Of a DNA stretch of 64,000 nt, positions 33,902 through 44,277 are shown one piece after another; positions within the stretch are counted from its first letter, which is position 1, and each line of letters begins with the position of its first letter. Below the pieces are notes generated by a model that saw only the letters and a program-made list of their open reading frames with translations, had not been told where the DNA came from and did no database searches. Source of the DNA: Nitrosopumilus piranensis (GTDB lineage: Archaea; Thermoproteota; Nitrososphaeria; Nitrososphaerales; Nitrosopumilaceae); contig NZ_CP010868.1 of the NCBI RefSeq assembly GCF_000875775.1, positions 806,001-870,000 of the forward strand. Direction: 5' to 3'. The position numbers and the translations under genes are program-made.

Positions 33902-34132
33902 TTATTTTTTTGTGCGTCTTTCTTTGATTCTTGATCTTGTCACCTTGGTAGATTGTTTTTGGTTGTTTTCCATCTGTTTTGCGATGATGTCTATTTTTTT
34001 GATAATTTTTTCCTGTTCTTGTAGGGAATCTGTTTTTAGAAGTTTCTTTCTTAATTTTTTCAAGTCACTAGTATAGTTGTTAAAATTATTCTTTAATTCA
34101 TCAAGGTATGGGTCTCTCATAATTTTTGGCAT
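33902..34132 (-). CDS. Small coiled-coil protein
   Basis: 76 aa, starting MPKIMRDPYLDELKNNF. Predicted to be two long helices (LKKLRKKLLKTDSLQEQEKIIKKIDIIAKQM) with a basic C-terminal tail (RSRIKERRTKK). No known family. Divergent from the flavoprotein gene at 34181 with a 48-nt gap. Confidence 0.5.
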   Translation of the reverse strand: MPKIMRDPYLDELKNNFNNYTSDLKKLRKKLLKTDSLQEQEKIIKKIDIIAKQMENNQKQSTKVTRSRIKERRTKK

Positions 34133-34180
34133 ATTTTGTTACATTTAGTTTATTAGATCAATTCCCAAATTACAACTGAT

Positions 34181-34813
34181 TTGAAATTAGTGGGGCGTCT
34201 TGAGATAAAGTCCTATGAGAAAATTAAGGAATTTCTTTCTGAAGAACACGTTGGACGTATCGCAAGTATTGATGAGAATGGCTATCCTCAGATAATTCCT
34301 ATGAATTTTGCATTTGTTAATGATTCAATTTACATGCATTCGTATACTAGAGGTGAAAAATTAGATAACATTTTGAGAAATCCTAAGACTGGGTTTGAAG
34401 TGGATAGGGAATTAGAATTTTTGCCATCATACTTTTCACATCCTACTGATGCATCACAAGCTGATACTTTGTACATTAGTGTGGTAATCAAAGGCAAAGC
34501 AGTAATTGTTGAAGATGATGATGAAAAAACTCTGGCACTAAATGGGCTAATGAAAAAATATCAGCCTGAGGGAAATTATATTCCAATAAAAAACAATGAT
34601 TTAGTTTTAGATGAGGTTGCAGTTATCAAAATAGTACCTGAATCAATTAAAGGAAAATACAAAATTGGACAACACTTACGAACTGATTCTAGATTGGTTT
34701 TGGCCAAAAAAATTCTAAAGAGAAACTCACCTACATCTAGGCAGACTCTAAAAGTTATGGGGTTTGAAGAGACTCCTGATGGTCTAAAAATGGTAGATGA
34801 ACCTGTCTGGTGA
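34181..34813 (+). CDS. PNPOx-like split-barrel flavin/F420-binding protein
   Basis: 210 aa starting with TTG. Split-barrel pattern: KEFLSEEHVGRIASIDENGYPQIIPMNF, then YMHSYTRGEKLDNILRNPKTGFEV, typical of the pyridoxamine-phosphate-oxidase-like superfamily that binds FMN or F420. The C-terminal ~60 residues (QTLKVMGFEETPDGLKMV) are an extra domain. Function not defined. It precedes uvrB by 40 nt on the same strand and could be read with it. Confidence 0.75.
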   Translation: MKLVGRLEIKSYEKIKEFLSEEHVGRIASIDENGYPQIIPMNFAFVNDSIYMHSYTRGEKLDNILRNPKTGFEVDRELEFLPSYFSHPTDASQADTLYISVVIKGKAVIVEDDDEKTLALNGLMKKYQPEGNYIPIKNNDLVLDEVAVIKIVPESIKGKYKIGQHLRTDSRLVLAKKILKRNSPTSRQTLKVMGFEETPDGLKMVDEPVW

Positions 34814-34853
34814 TTTTTAATATCACCATTGCTTTAAATTCAGTTTTTAGGGA

Positions 34854-36815
34854 TTGTACATGTTGGAGCAAACAACACAATTTGAATTGGAATCTGAATA
34901 TGGCCCTACAGGTGATCAGCCCCAAGCAATTGATCAGCTAGTCCAAGGTGTTAAAAACAAGACAGTTCAAACATTGCTAGGAGTTACTGGCAGTGGCAAG
35001 ACTTTTTCTGTTGCAAATGTAATTGCAAGAACAGGAAAAAATACACTTGTAATTTCTCACAACAAAACCCTTGCAGCACAACTTTATTCAGAACTAAAAC
35101 AATTCTTTCCAAAAAATAATGTTGGGTACTTTGTTTCATACTATGACTATTATCAGCCTGAAAGCTACCTGCCTCAAACTGATACCTATATTGAAAAAGA
35201 TACTCAAATAAATGAAAAAATTGAAAAATTAAGACTTGAGGCTACTGCAATGCTGCTCTCAGGTGAGCCAACAATAATCGTGTCAACTGTCTCTTGCATC
35301 TACTCTCTGGGAAACCCTCAAGATTGGGAGGATTTGGCAATAACTGTAAACACTGGTGATGAAATCAAAAGAAATGAACTCATCAGGCAGTTAATAGACG
35401 CACGATATGAAAGAAATGATACTGAAGTCGCTCCTGGAAATTTTAGAGTAAAGGGGGACACCATTGACATTACCCCTGCATATTCTGAAGATTTGATAAG
35501 AATTTCGATGTTTGGTGATGAGGTTGAAAAAATATCTGTACTGGATCATGTTTCATTAAAAGAAAAAAAGAAAATTAATCAAATGAAAATTTTTCCTGCA
35601 AAGCACTATCTTATTGCCAAAGATGTTAGAAAAAAGGCAATACAATCAATTAAAGACGAACTCAAAAAACGTCTTCCTGAATTAAATGAATTAGAAAAAC
35701 AGCGACTAGAGATGAGAACAAAATATGACCTGGAAATGATTGAAGAATTAGGGTATTGTTCTGGTATTGAAAATTACTCTAGACATTTTGATGGACGAGA
35801 ACCTGGACAAAAAGCATTTTGTTTGATGGACTTTTTTGGAGATGACTATTTGCTAGTAATTGATGAATCCCATGTAACATTGCCTCAATTACATGGCATG
35901 TACAAAGGTGATCATTCGCGAAAAAAAGAATTGGTAACATATGGATTTAGACTGCCAAGCGCATATGATAATCGCCCATTAAAATTTGAAGAATTTGAAG
36001 AATATATTCAAAACACAATATTTGTTTCTGCTACTCCTGCTGAATATGAGAGAAAAATCTCAAATCAAATTGCTGAGCAAGTTGTCAGGCCTACTGGATT
36101 GTTGGATCCAAAAGTCGAGATTAGGCCTACAAAAAACCAAATGGATGACTTGATCCAAGAAATCAACAAAAAAGTGGCAAACTCTGAGCGTGTTCTAGTC
36201 ACAACTTTGACTAAAAGAATGGCAGAAGACTTGGCTGAATATCTCTCAAAAAAACAAGTTCGAGTCCGCTACATGCACTCTGAAATTGAAGGGCTGCAAA
36301 GAACCGAACTAATCAGACAATTACGTCTTGGGGAATTTGATGTTCTAGTTGGAATCAACTTACTTAGAGAGGGATTAGATATTCCTGAAGTCTCACTGGT
36401 TGCAATTTTGGATGCTGACAAAGAAGGATTTCTTAGAAACTTTACTAGTTTAATTCAAACTTTTGGTCGAGCTGCAAGAAATGAAAATGGAAATGTTATC
36501 ATGTATGCTGATAAAATTACACAATCAATGAAAAATGCAATGGATGAAACAAAACGTCGTAGGGAAAAGCAAATTCTATACAACAAAACTCACAACATTA
36601 CTCCAAAGACAATTATCAAATCTGTTCCAGAACAAGTAACAACTCTAGATGATTCAAAACTAAAATCCACTCATGACATTGCAACTGATATTATTGATTT
36701 GGAGGCTCAAATGAAAAAATATTCTGAAGATTTAGATTTTGAACGTGCAATTGAGTGCAGAGATAGAATAAAAAGACTAGAAAAGGAGATTCAAATAAAA
36801 AATGACCGAAAATAA
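34854..36815 (+). CDS. uvrB: Excinuclease ABC subunit B
   Basis: 653 aa; starts with TTG at 34854 or ATG at 34860. Helicase-like damage-verification subunit of nucleotide excision repair: Walker A GVTGSGKT near residue 45, the beta-hairpin YYDYYQPESYLPQTDTYIE, DEAD-like VIDESHVTLPQL, motif VI QTFGRAARNENG and the C-terminal UvrC/UvrA-interacting UVR domain (DLEAQMKKYSEDLDFERA). First gene of uvrB-uvrA-uvrC; overlaps uvrA by 14 nt. This bacterial-type set is an old acquisition in mesophilic archaea. Confidence 0.97.
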   Translation: MYMLEQTTQFELESEYGPTGDQPQAIDQLVQGVKNKTVQTLLGVTGSGKTFSVANVIARTGKNTLVISHNKTLAAQLYSELKQFFPKNNVGYFVSYYDYYQPESYLPQTDTYIEKDTQINEKIEKLRLEATAMLLSGEPTIIVSTVSCIYSLGNPQDWEDLAITVNTGDEIKRNELIRQLIDARYERNDTEVAPGNFRVKGDTIDITPAYSEDLIRISMFGDEVEKISVLDHVSLKEKKKINQMKIFPAKHYLIAKDVRKKAIQSIKDELKKRLPELNELEKQRLEMRTKYDLEMIEELGYCSGIENYSRHFDGREPGQKAFCLMDFFGDDYLLVIDESHVTLPQLHGMYKGDHSRKKELVTYGFRLPSAYDNRPLKFEEFEEYIQNTIFVSATPAEYERKISNQIAEQVVRPTGLLDPKVEIRPTKNQMDDLIQEINKKVANSERVLVTTLTKRMAEDLAEYLSKKQVRVRYMHSEIEGLQRTELIRQLRLGEFDVLVGINLLREGLDIPEVSLVAILDADKEGFLRNFTSLIQTFGRAARNENGNVIMYADKITQSMKNAMDETKRRREKQILYNKTHNITPKTIIKSVPEQVTTLDDSKLKSTHDIATDIIDLEAQMKKYSEDLDFERAIECRDRIKRLEKEIQIKNDRK

Positions 36816-39621
36816 ATTAAAGATTCGTGGTGCACGTCATCACAATCTCAAAAACATCGACATTGACATTCCAAAAAATAAACTAGTTGTAATTAGTGGG
36901 CTGTCTGGTTCTGGAAAATCTACTTTGGCTTTTGATACAATTTATGCTGAAGGACAAAGACGATATGTTGAATCACTTTCTGCATATGCACGTCAATTCC
37001 TAGAGATGATGGATAAGCCTGATGTTGATTCTATTGAGGGCCTATCTCCTGCAATTTCTATCCAACAAAAAACTACCAGTAAAAATCCTCGCTCTACAGT
37101 TGGAACTACTACTGAAATCTATGATTACATGAGATTGCTTTACGCTCGAATTGGCATTCCTTATTGTACAAATTGTGGACGAAAAATTTCAACACAATCA
37201 ATTGAAACCATATGTGATTCTGTCCTAAGAGAATTTTCTGGCAAAAAGATTCTCATCTTATCTCCCATTATTCAAAGGAAAAAAGGAACATATGAAAAAT
37301 TATTTGAACAAATCAAGAAAGATGGATACTCTCGAATACGCCTAAATGGAGATATTTTGAGCCTAGATGAGGAGGTTCCTCCACTTGATAGGCAAAAATG
37401 GCACAATATTGAGATTGTAGTCGATAGAATAACAACTGAAAAATCTGAACGCTCAAGACTGTTTGAGGCAATTCAAACTGCACTCAAAGCATCAAAAGGA
37501 GATGTAATGATTGCATCTGAAAAAACTGAAAAAATCTTCTCTCAAAATAATGCTTGCCCTTATTGTGGATTGACTGTGGGTGAATTGGAACCAAGGAATT
37601 TTTCATTCAACTCTCCGTTTGGTTTGTGTAAGGAATGTAATGGTCTTGGAGTAAAAATGGAATTTGATCCTGATCTAGTTATTCCAGATAAAACAAAATC
37701 TATTTTGGATGGTGCAATTGTTCCATGGAGTGGAAGATTTTCATCATTTCGAAGGCAAGCACTACGAGCAGTTGGAAAAAAGTTTGGATTTGACTTGATG
37801 ACTCCTATTAACAAAATAAAATCAAAACATCTTCAAATTATTTTGTATGGAACCGACGATCTAATTGACTTTAACTACCGTTCAAAATCTGGTGATTCTT
37901 CATGGCAATACACCAATGCATTTGAAGGTGTATTATCTAATCTGCAACGAGTTTTTATTGAAACTGATTCTGAATCAAAACGTGAATGGCTAAAACAATT
38001 CATGCGAGATACTCCATGTAATGCCTGCAATGGAAAGAAACTCAAACCTGAATCACTTGCAGTAAAAATCAATGACAAGGGAATTATGGATGTTTGTGAT
38101 TTATCAATTGATCATTGTTATGATTTTTTCTCTACACTAAAACTAACTGAAAATGAACAATACATTGCAAGAGATGTCTTAAAAGAAATCAAAGAACGTC
38201 TTGAATTTTTAATGAATGTTGGCTTGAACTATCTTACACTAAACAGACTAAGTTCTACATTGTCTGGCGGTGAATCTCAAAGAATTCGACTTGCTACTCA
38301 AATTGGCTCTAACCTGACTGGTGTTTTGTATGTACTTGACGAACCTACAATTGGCCTCCACCAACGAGATAATGCACGACTCATTAAAACGCTAAATAAG
38401 CTACGAAATCTAGGAAATACTGTCATTGTAGTAGAACATGACGAAGAAGTCATACGAAATTCAGATTGGATGGTAGATTTAGGTCCTGGCGCTGGAGTAA
38501 ATGGCGGAAATGTGGTTTTTGAAGGAACTGTCAATCAAATTCTAAACGGCCACAAATCTGTAACTGGAGATTATCTTAAAGACAGTTCATTAATTACATT
38601 ACAAGACAAAATTAGAAATAATTCTGGAACACTTGTAGTACAAAAGGCATCTGAAAATAATCTTAAAGACATCGATGTTGAAATTCCTTTAGGACTCTTT
38701 GTTTCTATTACTGGTGTTTCAGGTTCTGGAAAATCCACATTAATTAATGATATCTTACTTAAGGCATTAGAGAATCATTTTTACAAATCAAATGTAAAAC
38801 CTGGAAGTCATAAGAATATTGTTGGCTTGGAAAATATTGATAAGGTTATTGCAATAGACCAATCCCCTATTGGCAGGACACCTCGTTCAAATCCTGCAAC
38901 ATACATTGGAGCATTTACTCCTATTCGAGAGTTGTATGCAAATACTGAACTCTCAAAAGAACGTGGCTATGCTCCAGGGCAATTCTCTTTTAATGTTGCA
39001 GATGGACGATGTTTTGCGTGTGATGGCGATGGAGTAAAACAAATTGAAATGCAATTTCTATCTGATGTTTATGTAAAATGTGATGAATGCAAAGGCAAAC
39101 GTTACAATTCTGAAACGTTATCTGTTCTTTACAAGGGAAAAAATATCTCAGATGTTTTGGATATGACTGTCTATGAGGCTCTCAATTTCTTTGAGAACAT
39201 CCCTGCAATAAAACGAAAATTGCAAACAATCTATGATGTTGGATTGGGATATATCAAACTTGGACAATCATCTACTACTTTGTCTGGTGGTGAGGCCCAA
39301 AGAGTCAAACTGGCCTCTGAATTATCAAAACGTGGTACTGGAAAGACCTTATACATCCTCGATGAGCCTACAACAGGACTTCATTTTGCAGATGTTCAAA
39401 AACTTCTTGATGTACTTAATCGATTGGTAAACCTAGGAAATACAGTTGTAGTTATTGAACACAATATGGATATTATCAAAAACTCTGATTGGATAATTGA
39501 TTTGGGGCCTGAAGGCGGTGATGAGGGAGGCAGAGTTGTTGCAATTGGCACTCCAAAAGAGATTGCAAAAGCGCCTGGAAGTTATACTGGAAAATATCTT
39601 AAAAAACTGCTAAAAAAATGA
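36802..39621 (+). CDS. uvrA: Excinuclease ABC subunit A
   Basis: 939 aa. Two ABC ATPase modules: Walker A GLSGSGKS near residue 33 and GVSGSGKS near residue 640; ABC signatures [13 protein letters not shown] and [13 protein letters not shown]; Walker [13 protein letters not shown] and [12 protein letters not shown]. Zinc modules CTNCGRK, CPYCGL...CKECNG and CFACDGDG...CDECKGKR are intact. It finds damaged DNA and loads UvrB. Overlaps uvrB by 14 nt and uvrC by 4 nt, so the three are coupled. Confidence 0.97.
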   Translation: MTENKLKIRGARHHNLKNIDIDIPKNKLVVISGLSGSGKSTLAFDTIYAEGQRRYVESLSAYARQFLEMMDKPDVDSIEGLSPAISIQQKTTSKNPRSTVGTTTEIYDYMRLLYARIGIPYCTNCGRKISTQSIETICDSVLREFSGKKILILSPIIQRKKGTYEKLFEQIKKDGYSRIRLNGDILSLDEEVPPLDRQKWHNIEIVVDRITTEKSERSRLFEAIQTALKASKGDVMIASEKTEKIFSQNNACPYCGLTVGELEPRNFSFNSPFGLCKECNGLGVKMEFDPDLVIPDKTKSILDGAIVPWSGRFSSFRRQALRAVGKKFGFDLMTPINKIKSKHLQIILYGTDDLIDFNYRSKSGDSSWQYTNAFEGVLSNLQRVFIETDSESKREWLKQFMRDTPCNACNGKKLKPESLAVKINDKGIMDVCDLSIDHCYDFFSTLKLTENEQYIARDVLKEIKERLEFLMNVGLNYLTLNRLSSTLSGGESQRIRLATQIGSNLTGVLYVLDEPTIGLHQRDNARLIKTLNKLRNLGNTVIVVEHDEEVIRNSDWMVDLGPGAGVNGGNVVFEGTVNQILNGHKSVTGDYLKDSSLITLQDKIRNNSGTLVVQKASENNLKDIDVEIPLGLFVSITGVSGSGKSTLINDILLKALENHFYKSNVKPGSHKNIVGLENIDKVIAIDQSPIGRTPRSNPATYIGAFTPIRELYANTELSKERGYAPGQFSFNVADGRCFACDGDGVKQIEMQFLSDVYVKCDECKGKRYNSETLSVLYKGKNISDVLDMTVYEALNFFENIPAIKRKLQTIYDVGLGYIKLGQSSTTLSGGEAQRVKLASELSKRGTGKTLYILDEPTTGLHFADVQKLLDVLNRLVNLGNTVVVIEHNMDIIKNSDWIIDLGPEGGDEGGRVVAIGTPKEIAKAPGSYTGKYLKKLLKK

Positions 39622-41204
39622 CTTTTAACATCTTACAAATTATCATTCCTACTGATCCTGGTATCTATTTGATGAAAGACTCTGATGGAAAAATAATTTA
39701 CATTGGAAAAGCAAAAAACCTCAAAAAACGTGTAAAGTCATATTTTCTAAAAAACCAAAACTACAAAACACAAAAACTAGTGCAAAACATTTCTGATATT
39801 GAATTTGTTCTAACTGACAATGAAAGTGAAGCTTTTCTTTTAGAATCAAACATGATCAAAAAATATCGACCACGATTCAATATTGAATTAAAAGATCAGC
39901 AGCGATATACCTACCTTAGAATATCTGATGAAAAATATCCAAGATTACTAGTTGCAAGGAGAACCAGAGATGGAAAATTTCTTGGCAAAGGAAAAACTTT
40001 TGGTCCCTTTACCCAAGGTAGTTCAAAATTACTTACTATTGGTGCATTACGTAAAGCATTTCAAATTAGAATCTGCAAAACATTGCCAAAAAAAGTGTGT
40101 CTTGAATATCATTTGGGAAATTGTGAAGGCCCCTGTGAATTCAAAGATGCTCAAGATAGATACCCAAAACATGTTGCTGCATTAGAAGAAGTACTTAAAG
40201 GAAAAAACCAAACAAAAATTTTTACAAAAAAATTAGAAGAGGAGATGCATCAGGCAGCTGATTTACAGCAATTTGAGCGTGCAAAAGACATTCGTGATAC
40301 TTTGATTAGACTTGGAAGCCTGCAAACAAAACAAAAAATGGAATACGTAAAAAACTCTGATGAAGAATATTTTGGTATAGGGATTCAGGATCAATCTGCA
40401 ACTGTAATGAATTTTAGAATGATTAATGGAGTGATTCGAGACAGTGACAAATTCTTTTTTGATTTGGTAGGTGATAACTCCTTTTCAAATTTTCTTTTTC
40501 AATATTACTCCACACACAAAATTCCAAAATACATTATTGTAAATGAACTTCCTGAAAACCATGATCTCTTAGAATCCCTATTTTCAGAGCAGGCAGGTTT
40601 TAGTGTAAAAATATCTATTCCTACTAAAGGCAAGAAAAAAGACATTGTTAATTTAATTTTAAAAAATATTGATCTGATTCATACAAAAGGAGGTGAGCCT
40701 GGATTGATAGAACTACAGGAAATTCTTCATCTTCCTCAAACCCCTAATGTCATTGAATGTTTTGACATCTCAAATCATGGTGAAGATTTTGCAGTAGGTT
40801 CCATGGCACAATTTGTAAATGGAAAGCCAAACAAATCAGGATATCGTAAATTCAAAATTAAAACAGTTTTTGGTAGAGATGATTTTGCAATGATTGGTGA
40901 AATTATTAAAAGAAGATACTATAGATTACTAGAAGAAAATTCTGAATTACCTGATTTGATAGTAATTGATGGTGGAAAAGGACAACTGAGTGCTGCTACA
41001 AAGTCTTTGCAATCACTTGGATTAAAACTTCCGTGTATTTCATTGGCAAAAGAAAATGAAGAAGTATATGTTCCAAAAAATAAAAAACCTATCATAATTC
41101 CAAAGAACAAACCTTCTTTGAAAATTTTACAATATGCTAGAGATGAAACTCATAGATTTGGTGTTACATACAATAGAATCATTCGTAAAAATCAGATAAA
41201 ATAA
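39618..41204 (+). CDS. uvrC: Excinuclease ABC subunit C
   Basis: 528 aa. N-terminal GIY-YIG nuclease (PGIYLMKDSDGKIIYIGKAKNLKKR), a Cys cluster (CKTLPKKVCLEYHLGNCEGPC), central UVR domain (EEEMHQAADLQQFERAKDIRD) and C-terminal RNase H-like endonuclease (IECFDISNHGEDFAVGSMAQF, DLIVIDGGKGQL). The C-terminal helix-hairpin-helix pair found in many bacterial UvrC is short or absent, as the protein ends at RKNQIK. It makes the 3' and 5' incisions. ATGA overlap with uvrA. Confidence 0.95.
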   Translation: MTFNILQIIIPTDPGIYLMKDSDGKIIYIGKAKNLKKRVKSYFLKNQNYKTQKLVQNISDIEFVLTDNESEAFLLESNMIKKYRPRFNIELKDQQRYTYLRISDEKYPRLLVARRTRDGKFLGKGKTFGPFTQGSSKLLTIGALRKAFQIRICKTLPKKVCLEYHLGNCEGPCEFKDAQDRYPKHVAALEEVLKGKNQTKIFTKKLEEEMHQAADLQQFERAKDIRDTLIRLGSLQTKQKMEYVKNSDEEYFGIGIQDQSATVMNFRMINGVIRDSDKFFFDLVGDNSFSNFLFQYYSTHKIPKYIIVNELPENHDLLESLFSEQAGFSVKISIPTKGKKKDIVNLILKNIDLIHTKGGEPGLIELQEILHLPQTPNVIECFDISNHGEDFAVGSMAQFVNGKPNKSGYRKFKIKTVFGRDDFAMIGEIIKRRYYRLLEENSELPDLIVIDGGKGQLSAATKSLQSLGLKLPCISLAKENEEVYVPKNKKPIIIPKNKPSLKILQYARDETHRFGVTYNRIIRKNQIK

Positions 41205-41225
41205 GAAAAAAGAAAAAAATTTTGG

Positions 41226-41819
41226 TTAGTTCACTGTTACACTACCGACCATCCAAGGATGTACCATACAGAAGTAATCATAGCTTCCTGCATCATTGAA
41301 TGTGAATGAGTAAGATGCTCCACCCATTACTAAACTACTGTCAAAGACACCAGATGGTCCATCTGCTGGACTGCCACCAGTAACTGTGTGTGCTGCTGTG
41401 TCTACGTTAACCCATTCTACTGTGTCTCCTGCAAATATTATGATATCTGCTGGTAAGTAACATGCGTTAGTTTCCTCACATCCTGGAACTGAAGTACCTG
41501 CTGGCATTTCAACTGTATATGTTTCTGGTCCTGGTGCGTGTTTTTCTGTTTCTTCTTTGATAGTTTCACCTATTTCTTCAACAACTTCTTCAACTTCCTT
41601 CATTACTTCTTTAGGATTTTCCTTTACCTTATCTGCAATATCTGCAAATGGGTCTGTCTGAGCTTTTGGCTCTTCTGGAATTACCGCCATTGGTTTGGAT
41701 GTTGTTGGTGTAGCTACATAACCTTGGTTTTGAGCTGCATCGCCATACATCGCAAATGCAACTCCGATAGCTACAATTGCGATTGAAAATCCAATTGCAG
41801 CTTTGTCTATACCTGCCAT
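41226..41819 (-). CDS. Membrane-anchored plastocyanin-like blue copper protein
   Basis: 197 aa. N-terminal transmembrane anchor (IGFSIAIVAIGVAFAMY, residues ~8-25), a proline- and Glu/Lys-rich linker (~35-95), then a cupredoxin domain. Type-1 copper ligands: His in TAAHTVTG, Cys in YDYFCMVHPWM, with His and Met following in the same motif. Thaumarchaea use many such copper proteins as electron carriers outside the membrane in ammonia oxidation. Convergent with uvrC, 21 nt apart. Confidence 0.9.
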   Translation of the reverse strand: MAGIDKAAIGFSIAIVAIGVAFAMYGDAAQNQGYVATPTTSKPMAVIPEEPKAQTDPFADIADKVKENPKEVMKEVEEVVEEIGETIKEETEKHAPGPETYTVEMPAGTSVPGCEETNACYLPADIIIFAGDTVEWVNVDTAAHTVTGGSPADGPSGVFDSSLVMGGASYSFTFNDAGSYDYFCMVHPWMVGSVTVN

Positions 41820-42090
41820 AATTAATCTCAGACCATCTAGGTGCTAAATAAATCTAATCTGTATTTTCTCTATGTTTTTCATTATTTTTTTCTGATAAAT
41901 TATGATCTTTCAAATTTTGTAAATTTTTTTCATATTTTCTAAAAATTTATTGAAAATTCCACATGATCGCTTTAATCTAACATTAATTGTTGTCAATGAA
42001 TTTGAACAATTCTTTTTTTTATGATTCTACTTTGTACTAACATTATACAAAGCAATTGAGCTGTCACCATGTAACTGCCCGTTTTTGGTC

Positions 42091-42471
42091 TTAAGCTCTT
42101 TTGCCTTTGATATTTTTTTGTGATTCAATAACCTCAAATTCCATTTTTAATTTTCTTTGTGTGATTAGTTGCTTTATGAATTGCATTCTTTTTTTGATAA
42201 ATTCATCATTAATCTCTTGATTTAATTTAAAATGATCAAACATAATCTTTTCATTACATTTTACTTTGATGTGATCCATATCCTTTATGATGAACACACC
42301 AATTGCCCAAAAGAGACCGACATGAAATGCAATGTATTTTGATTGCAAATCCGTCACTTTATTTTTGTACATTTGAACATGTTCTCTTTCTTGCTTCGCG
42401 GTGGAATCACCAGTTTCAATAATCCATGAGATTTTTTCATCATTCCCATCAAAGTAGAAAACATGTTCCAA
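42091..42471 (-). CDS. Hypothetical protein
   Basis: 126 aa starting with TTG. A central hydrophobic strand (YIAFHVGLFWAIGVFIIKD) and a long basic helix (FIKKRMQFIKQLITQRKLKMEF). It could be a small alpha/beta domain rather than a membrane protein. No family recognised. Divergent from the 42548 gene. Confidence 0.55.
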   Translation of the reverse strand: MEHVFYFDGNDEKISWIIETGDSTAKQEREHVQMYKNKVTDLQSKYIAFHVGLFWAIGVFIIKDMDHIKVKCNEKIMFDHFKLNQEINDEFIKKRMQFIKQLITQRKLKMEFEVIESQKNIKGKRA

Positions 42472-42547
42472 TTGTCATCCAAAAAGTGGTTTTTTGTCAA
42501 TATATTTTGAATCCTTCACTTATGATCAAAGATTGAAAGGTGTAGAT

Positions 42548-42754
42548 ATGCTTGAATCTCACGCCTTCTTTTCAAAAATGGTTGATGAACTCGTGGAATT
42601 CTCTGAATATGATCCTGAATTAGCTGATGGAATAAAGTGGCTTGATGAGCAGGCACAGAAAAAAGGTATCACATTTTATGATATGGTTTTTGAAGTGTTA
42701 TACAAGCATGATGTAAATTCTAAAGCTAAAGATTGGCTTAGCACAAGAAATTAA
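42548..42754 (+). CDS. Small conserved protein (paralogue of 44042)
   Basis: 68 aa from ATG at 42548 (MLESHAFFSKMVDELVEF); an upstream TTG at 42494 would leave only 22 nt to the divergent gene. Helical and acidic. The segment WLDEQAQKKGITFYDMVFEVL aligns with IDHQNQMEGLSLYDVYLDS of the 44042 gene, so the two are related and sit on either side of citrate synthase. Function unknown. Confidence 0.6.
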   Translation: MLESHAFFSKMVDELVEFSEYDPELADGIKWLDEQAQKKGITFYDMVFEVLYKHDVNSKAKDWLSTRN

Positions 42755-42758
42755 AAAA

Positions 42759-43922
42759 TTATTTTCTCAAGTCTAGTGTTTTGTATTCACACCCTTCAGG
42801 ACCGCAATACTTTCCAACATAGGTTGCTTTTGGTCTGTATAAAGCTGGTTTTGGTGCAGCTTCTGCAAACTTTTCTTCTATGATATGTGCTGCCCATCCA
42901 ACAACTCTTGATATTGCAAATATTGGAGTGTTCAAATCTACTGGAATTTTTAGCATATAGTAAATTGATGCACTATACAAATCGACATTTGGATAGATGT
43001 CTTTTCCTTTTTGTGACTTCATTTCAGAAATAGTTGCAGTCTCAATTTTTTCTGTCATATCAAACCATGGCTCTTTTGTTTTTTCTGCAAGTTTTCTTGA
43101 TAATTCTTTTAGTACTTGTGCTCTAGGATCATAAGTTCTGTAAACTGCGTGACCCATTCCCATTATTCTTTCACCGGCACTCATTTTCTCTTTAATCCAT
43201 GGTTCAACTTTTTCAATTTCTTGAATTTCTAATAACATCTTCATGACTTCAGTGTTGGCTCCTCCGTGTAACTCTCCACTTAATGCTCCAATTGCAGCAC
43301 TAACTGCTGAATACATGTGAGCTCTAGTTGACGCAACTTGTCTGGCTGTAAATGTTGATGCGTTGAATGTGTGGTCTGCATGTAAAATTAAACATACATC
43401 AAAAACCTTCTCTACTTCTGGGTCTGGTTTTTCTCCTGACATCATGTATAGAAAATTTGCTGCATGACTTAGAGATGCATCTGGATCCACTATTGGTAAT
43501 CCATTTCTAATTCTCTGCCAACTTGCAATTATAGTAGGTGTTTTAGCAATTAGGTTGATTGCTCTATCATAACTTGCTTCTTTGTTTGAGAATTCCTCAT
43601 CATAATATCCTGCAAGTGCCGCAACAAATGCTTGAAGCATATCCATAGGATCTGCATCTTTTCTCCAATTTCCCATGTTTTTTTGCATCTGTTTTGGAAT
43701 GTATCTTGCCTCAACTAATTTTGAATTAAATTCATCAAGTTGTGCCTTTGTTGGTAGATTATCATAAAGCAGCAAGTATGCTGTCTCCTCAAATGTTGAA
43801 TTTTTAGTAAGATCTAAAATATCAAATCCTCTATAGATTAGCTTGCCTTTCTCACCATCAATGTTTGAAATTCTTGTATCTGCAACCTCAATTCCTCGTA
43901 AGCCAATATTTTTTGTCTCCAT
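42759..43922 (-). CDS. gltA: Citrate synthase
   Basis: 387 aa, archaeal/Gram-positive dimeric type. Catalytic residues: His in LHADHTFNAST, His in GMGHAVYRTYDPR, and the C-terminal Asp region in VDLNTPIFAISRVVGWAAH. SGELHGGANTEVM is the oxaloacetate-binding signature. It condenses acetyl-CoA and oxaloacetate. The C-terminus carries a CGPEGCEY tail with two cysteines. Start at 43922. Confidence 0.96.
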   Translation of the reverse strand: METKNIGLRGIEVADTRISNIDGEKGKLIYRGFDILDLTKNSTFEETAYLLLYDNLPTKAQLDEFNSKLVEARYIPKQMQKNMGNWRKDADPMDMLQAFVAALAGYYDEEFSNKEASYDRAINLIAKTPTIIASWQRIRNGLPIVDPDASLSHAANFLYMMSGEKPDPEVEKVFDVCLILHADHTFNASTFTARQVASTRAHMYSAVSAAIGALSGELHGGANTEVMKMLLEIQEIEKVEPWIKEKMSAGERIMGMGHAVYRTYDPRAQVLKELSRKLAEKTKEPWFDMTEKIETATISEMKSQKGKDIYPNVDLYSASIYYMLKIPVDLNTPIFAISRVVGWAAHIIEEKFAEAAPKPALYRPKATYVGKYCGPEGCEYKTLDLRK

Positions 43923-44041
43923 ACTGAGCCTAGCAAAAATTCTTCTATTATATTTTCGCTAAAATTATGTCTATGAAATTTAGTAATTAGTCTAATATGC
44001 CAACTTTTGGTCCTAAATGAGAATTTTTAATCAAAAATTAA

Positions 44042-44236
44042 ATGACTCCAGTAGAACGCAAAAAATTACAGAAACTTGATGATTTAATCCTTAATGCATC
44101 TTCTGAAGAATTAAAAAAAATTCAAGAAATTGATCACCAAAACCAGATGGAGGGACTGTCTCTTTATGATGTATATCTTGATTCAAGCTCTTTGATAAAT
44201 CAAAGCGTCAAAAAACCATCTAGAAAATTAAAGTAA
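44042..44236 (+). CDS. Small conserved protein (paralogue of 42548)
   Basis: 64 aa, MTPVERKKLQKLDDLILNAS. Helical; shares the G[LI][ST][LF]YD segment with the 42548 protein. A basic C-terminal end (KKPSRKLK). It precedes the DHH phosphoesterase by about 40 nt. Unknown role. Confidence 0.55.
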   Translation: MTPVERKKLQKLDDLILNASSEELKKIQEIDHQNQMEGLSLYDVYLDSSSLINQSVKKPSRKLK

Positions 44237-44277
44237 CCATTCTTCATTTAAATGAGGGGTTGTAGTTTTTCTTGATA

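Noticed and set aside
42494..42547. TTG start for the small gene upstream of gltA
   Set aside because: It leaves 22 nt to a divergent start, too little for two promoters; the ATG at 42548 gives a length close to its paralogue.
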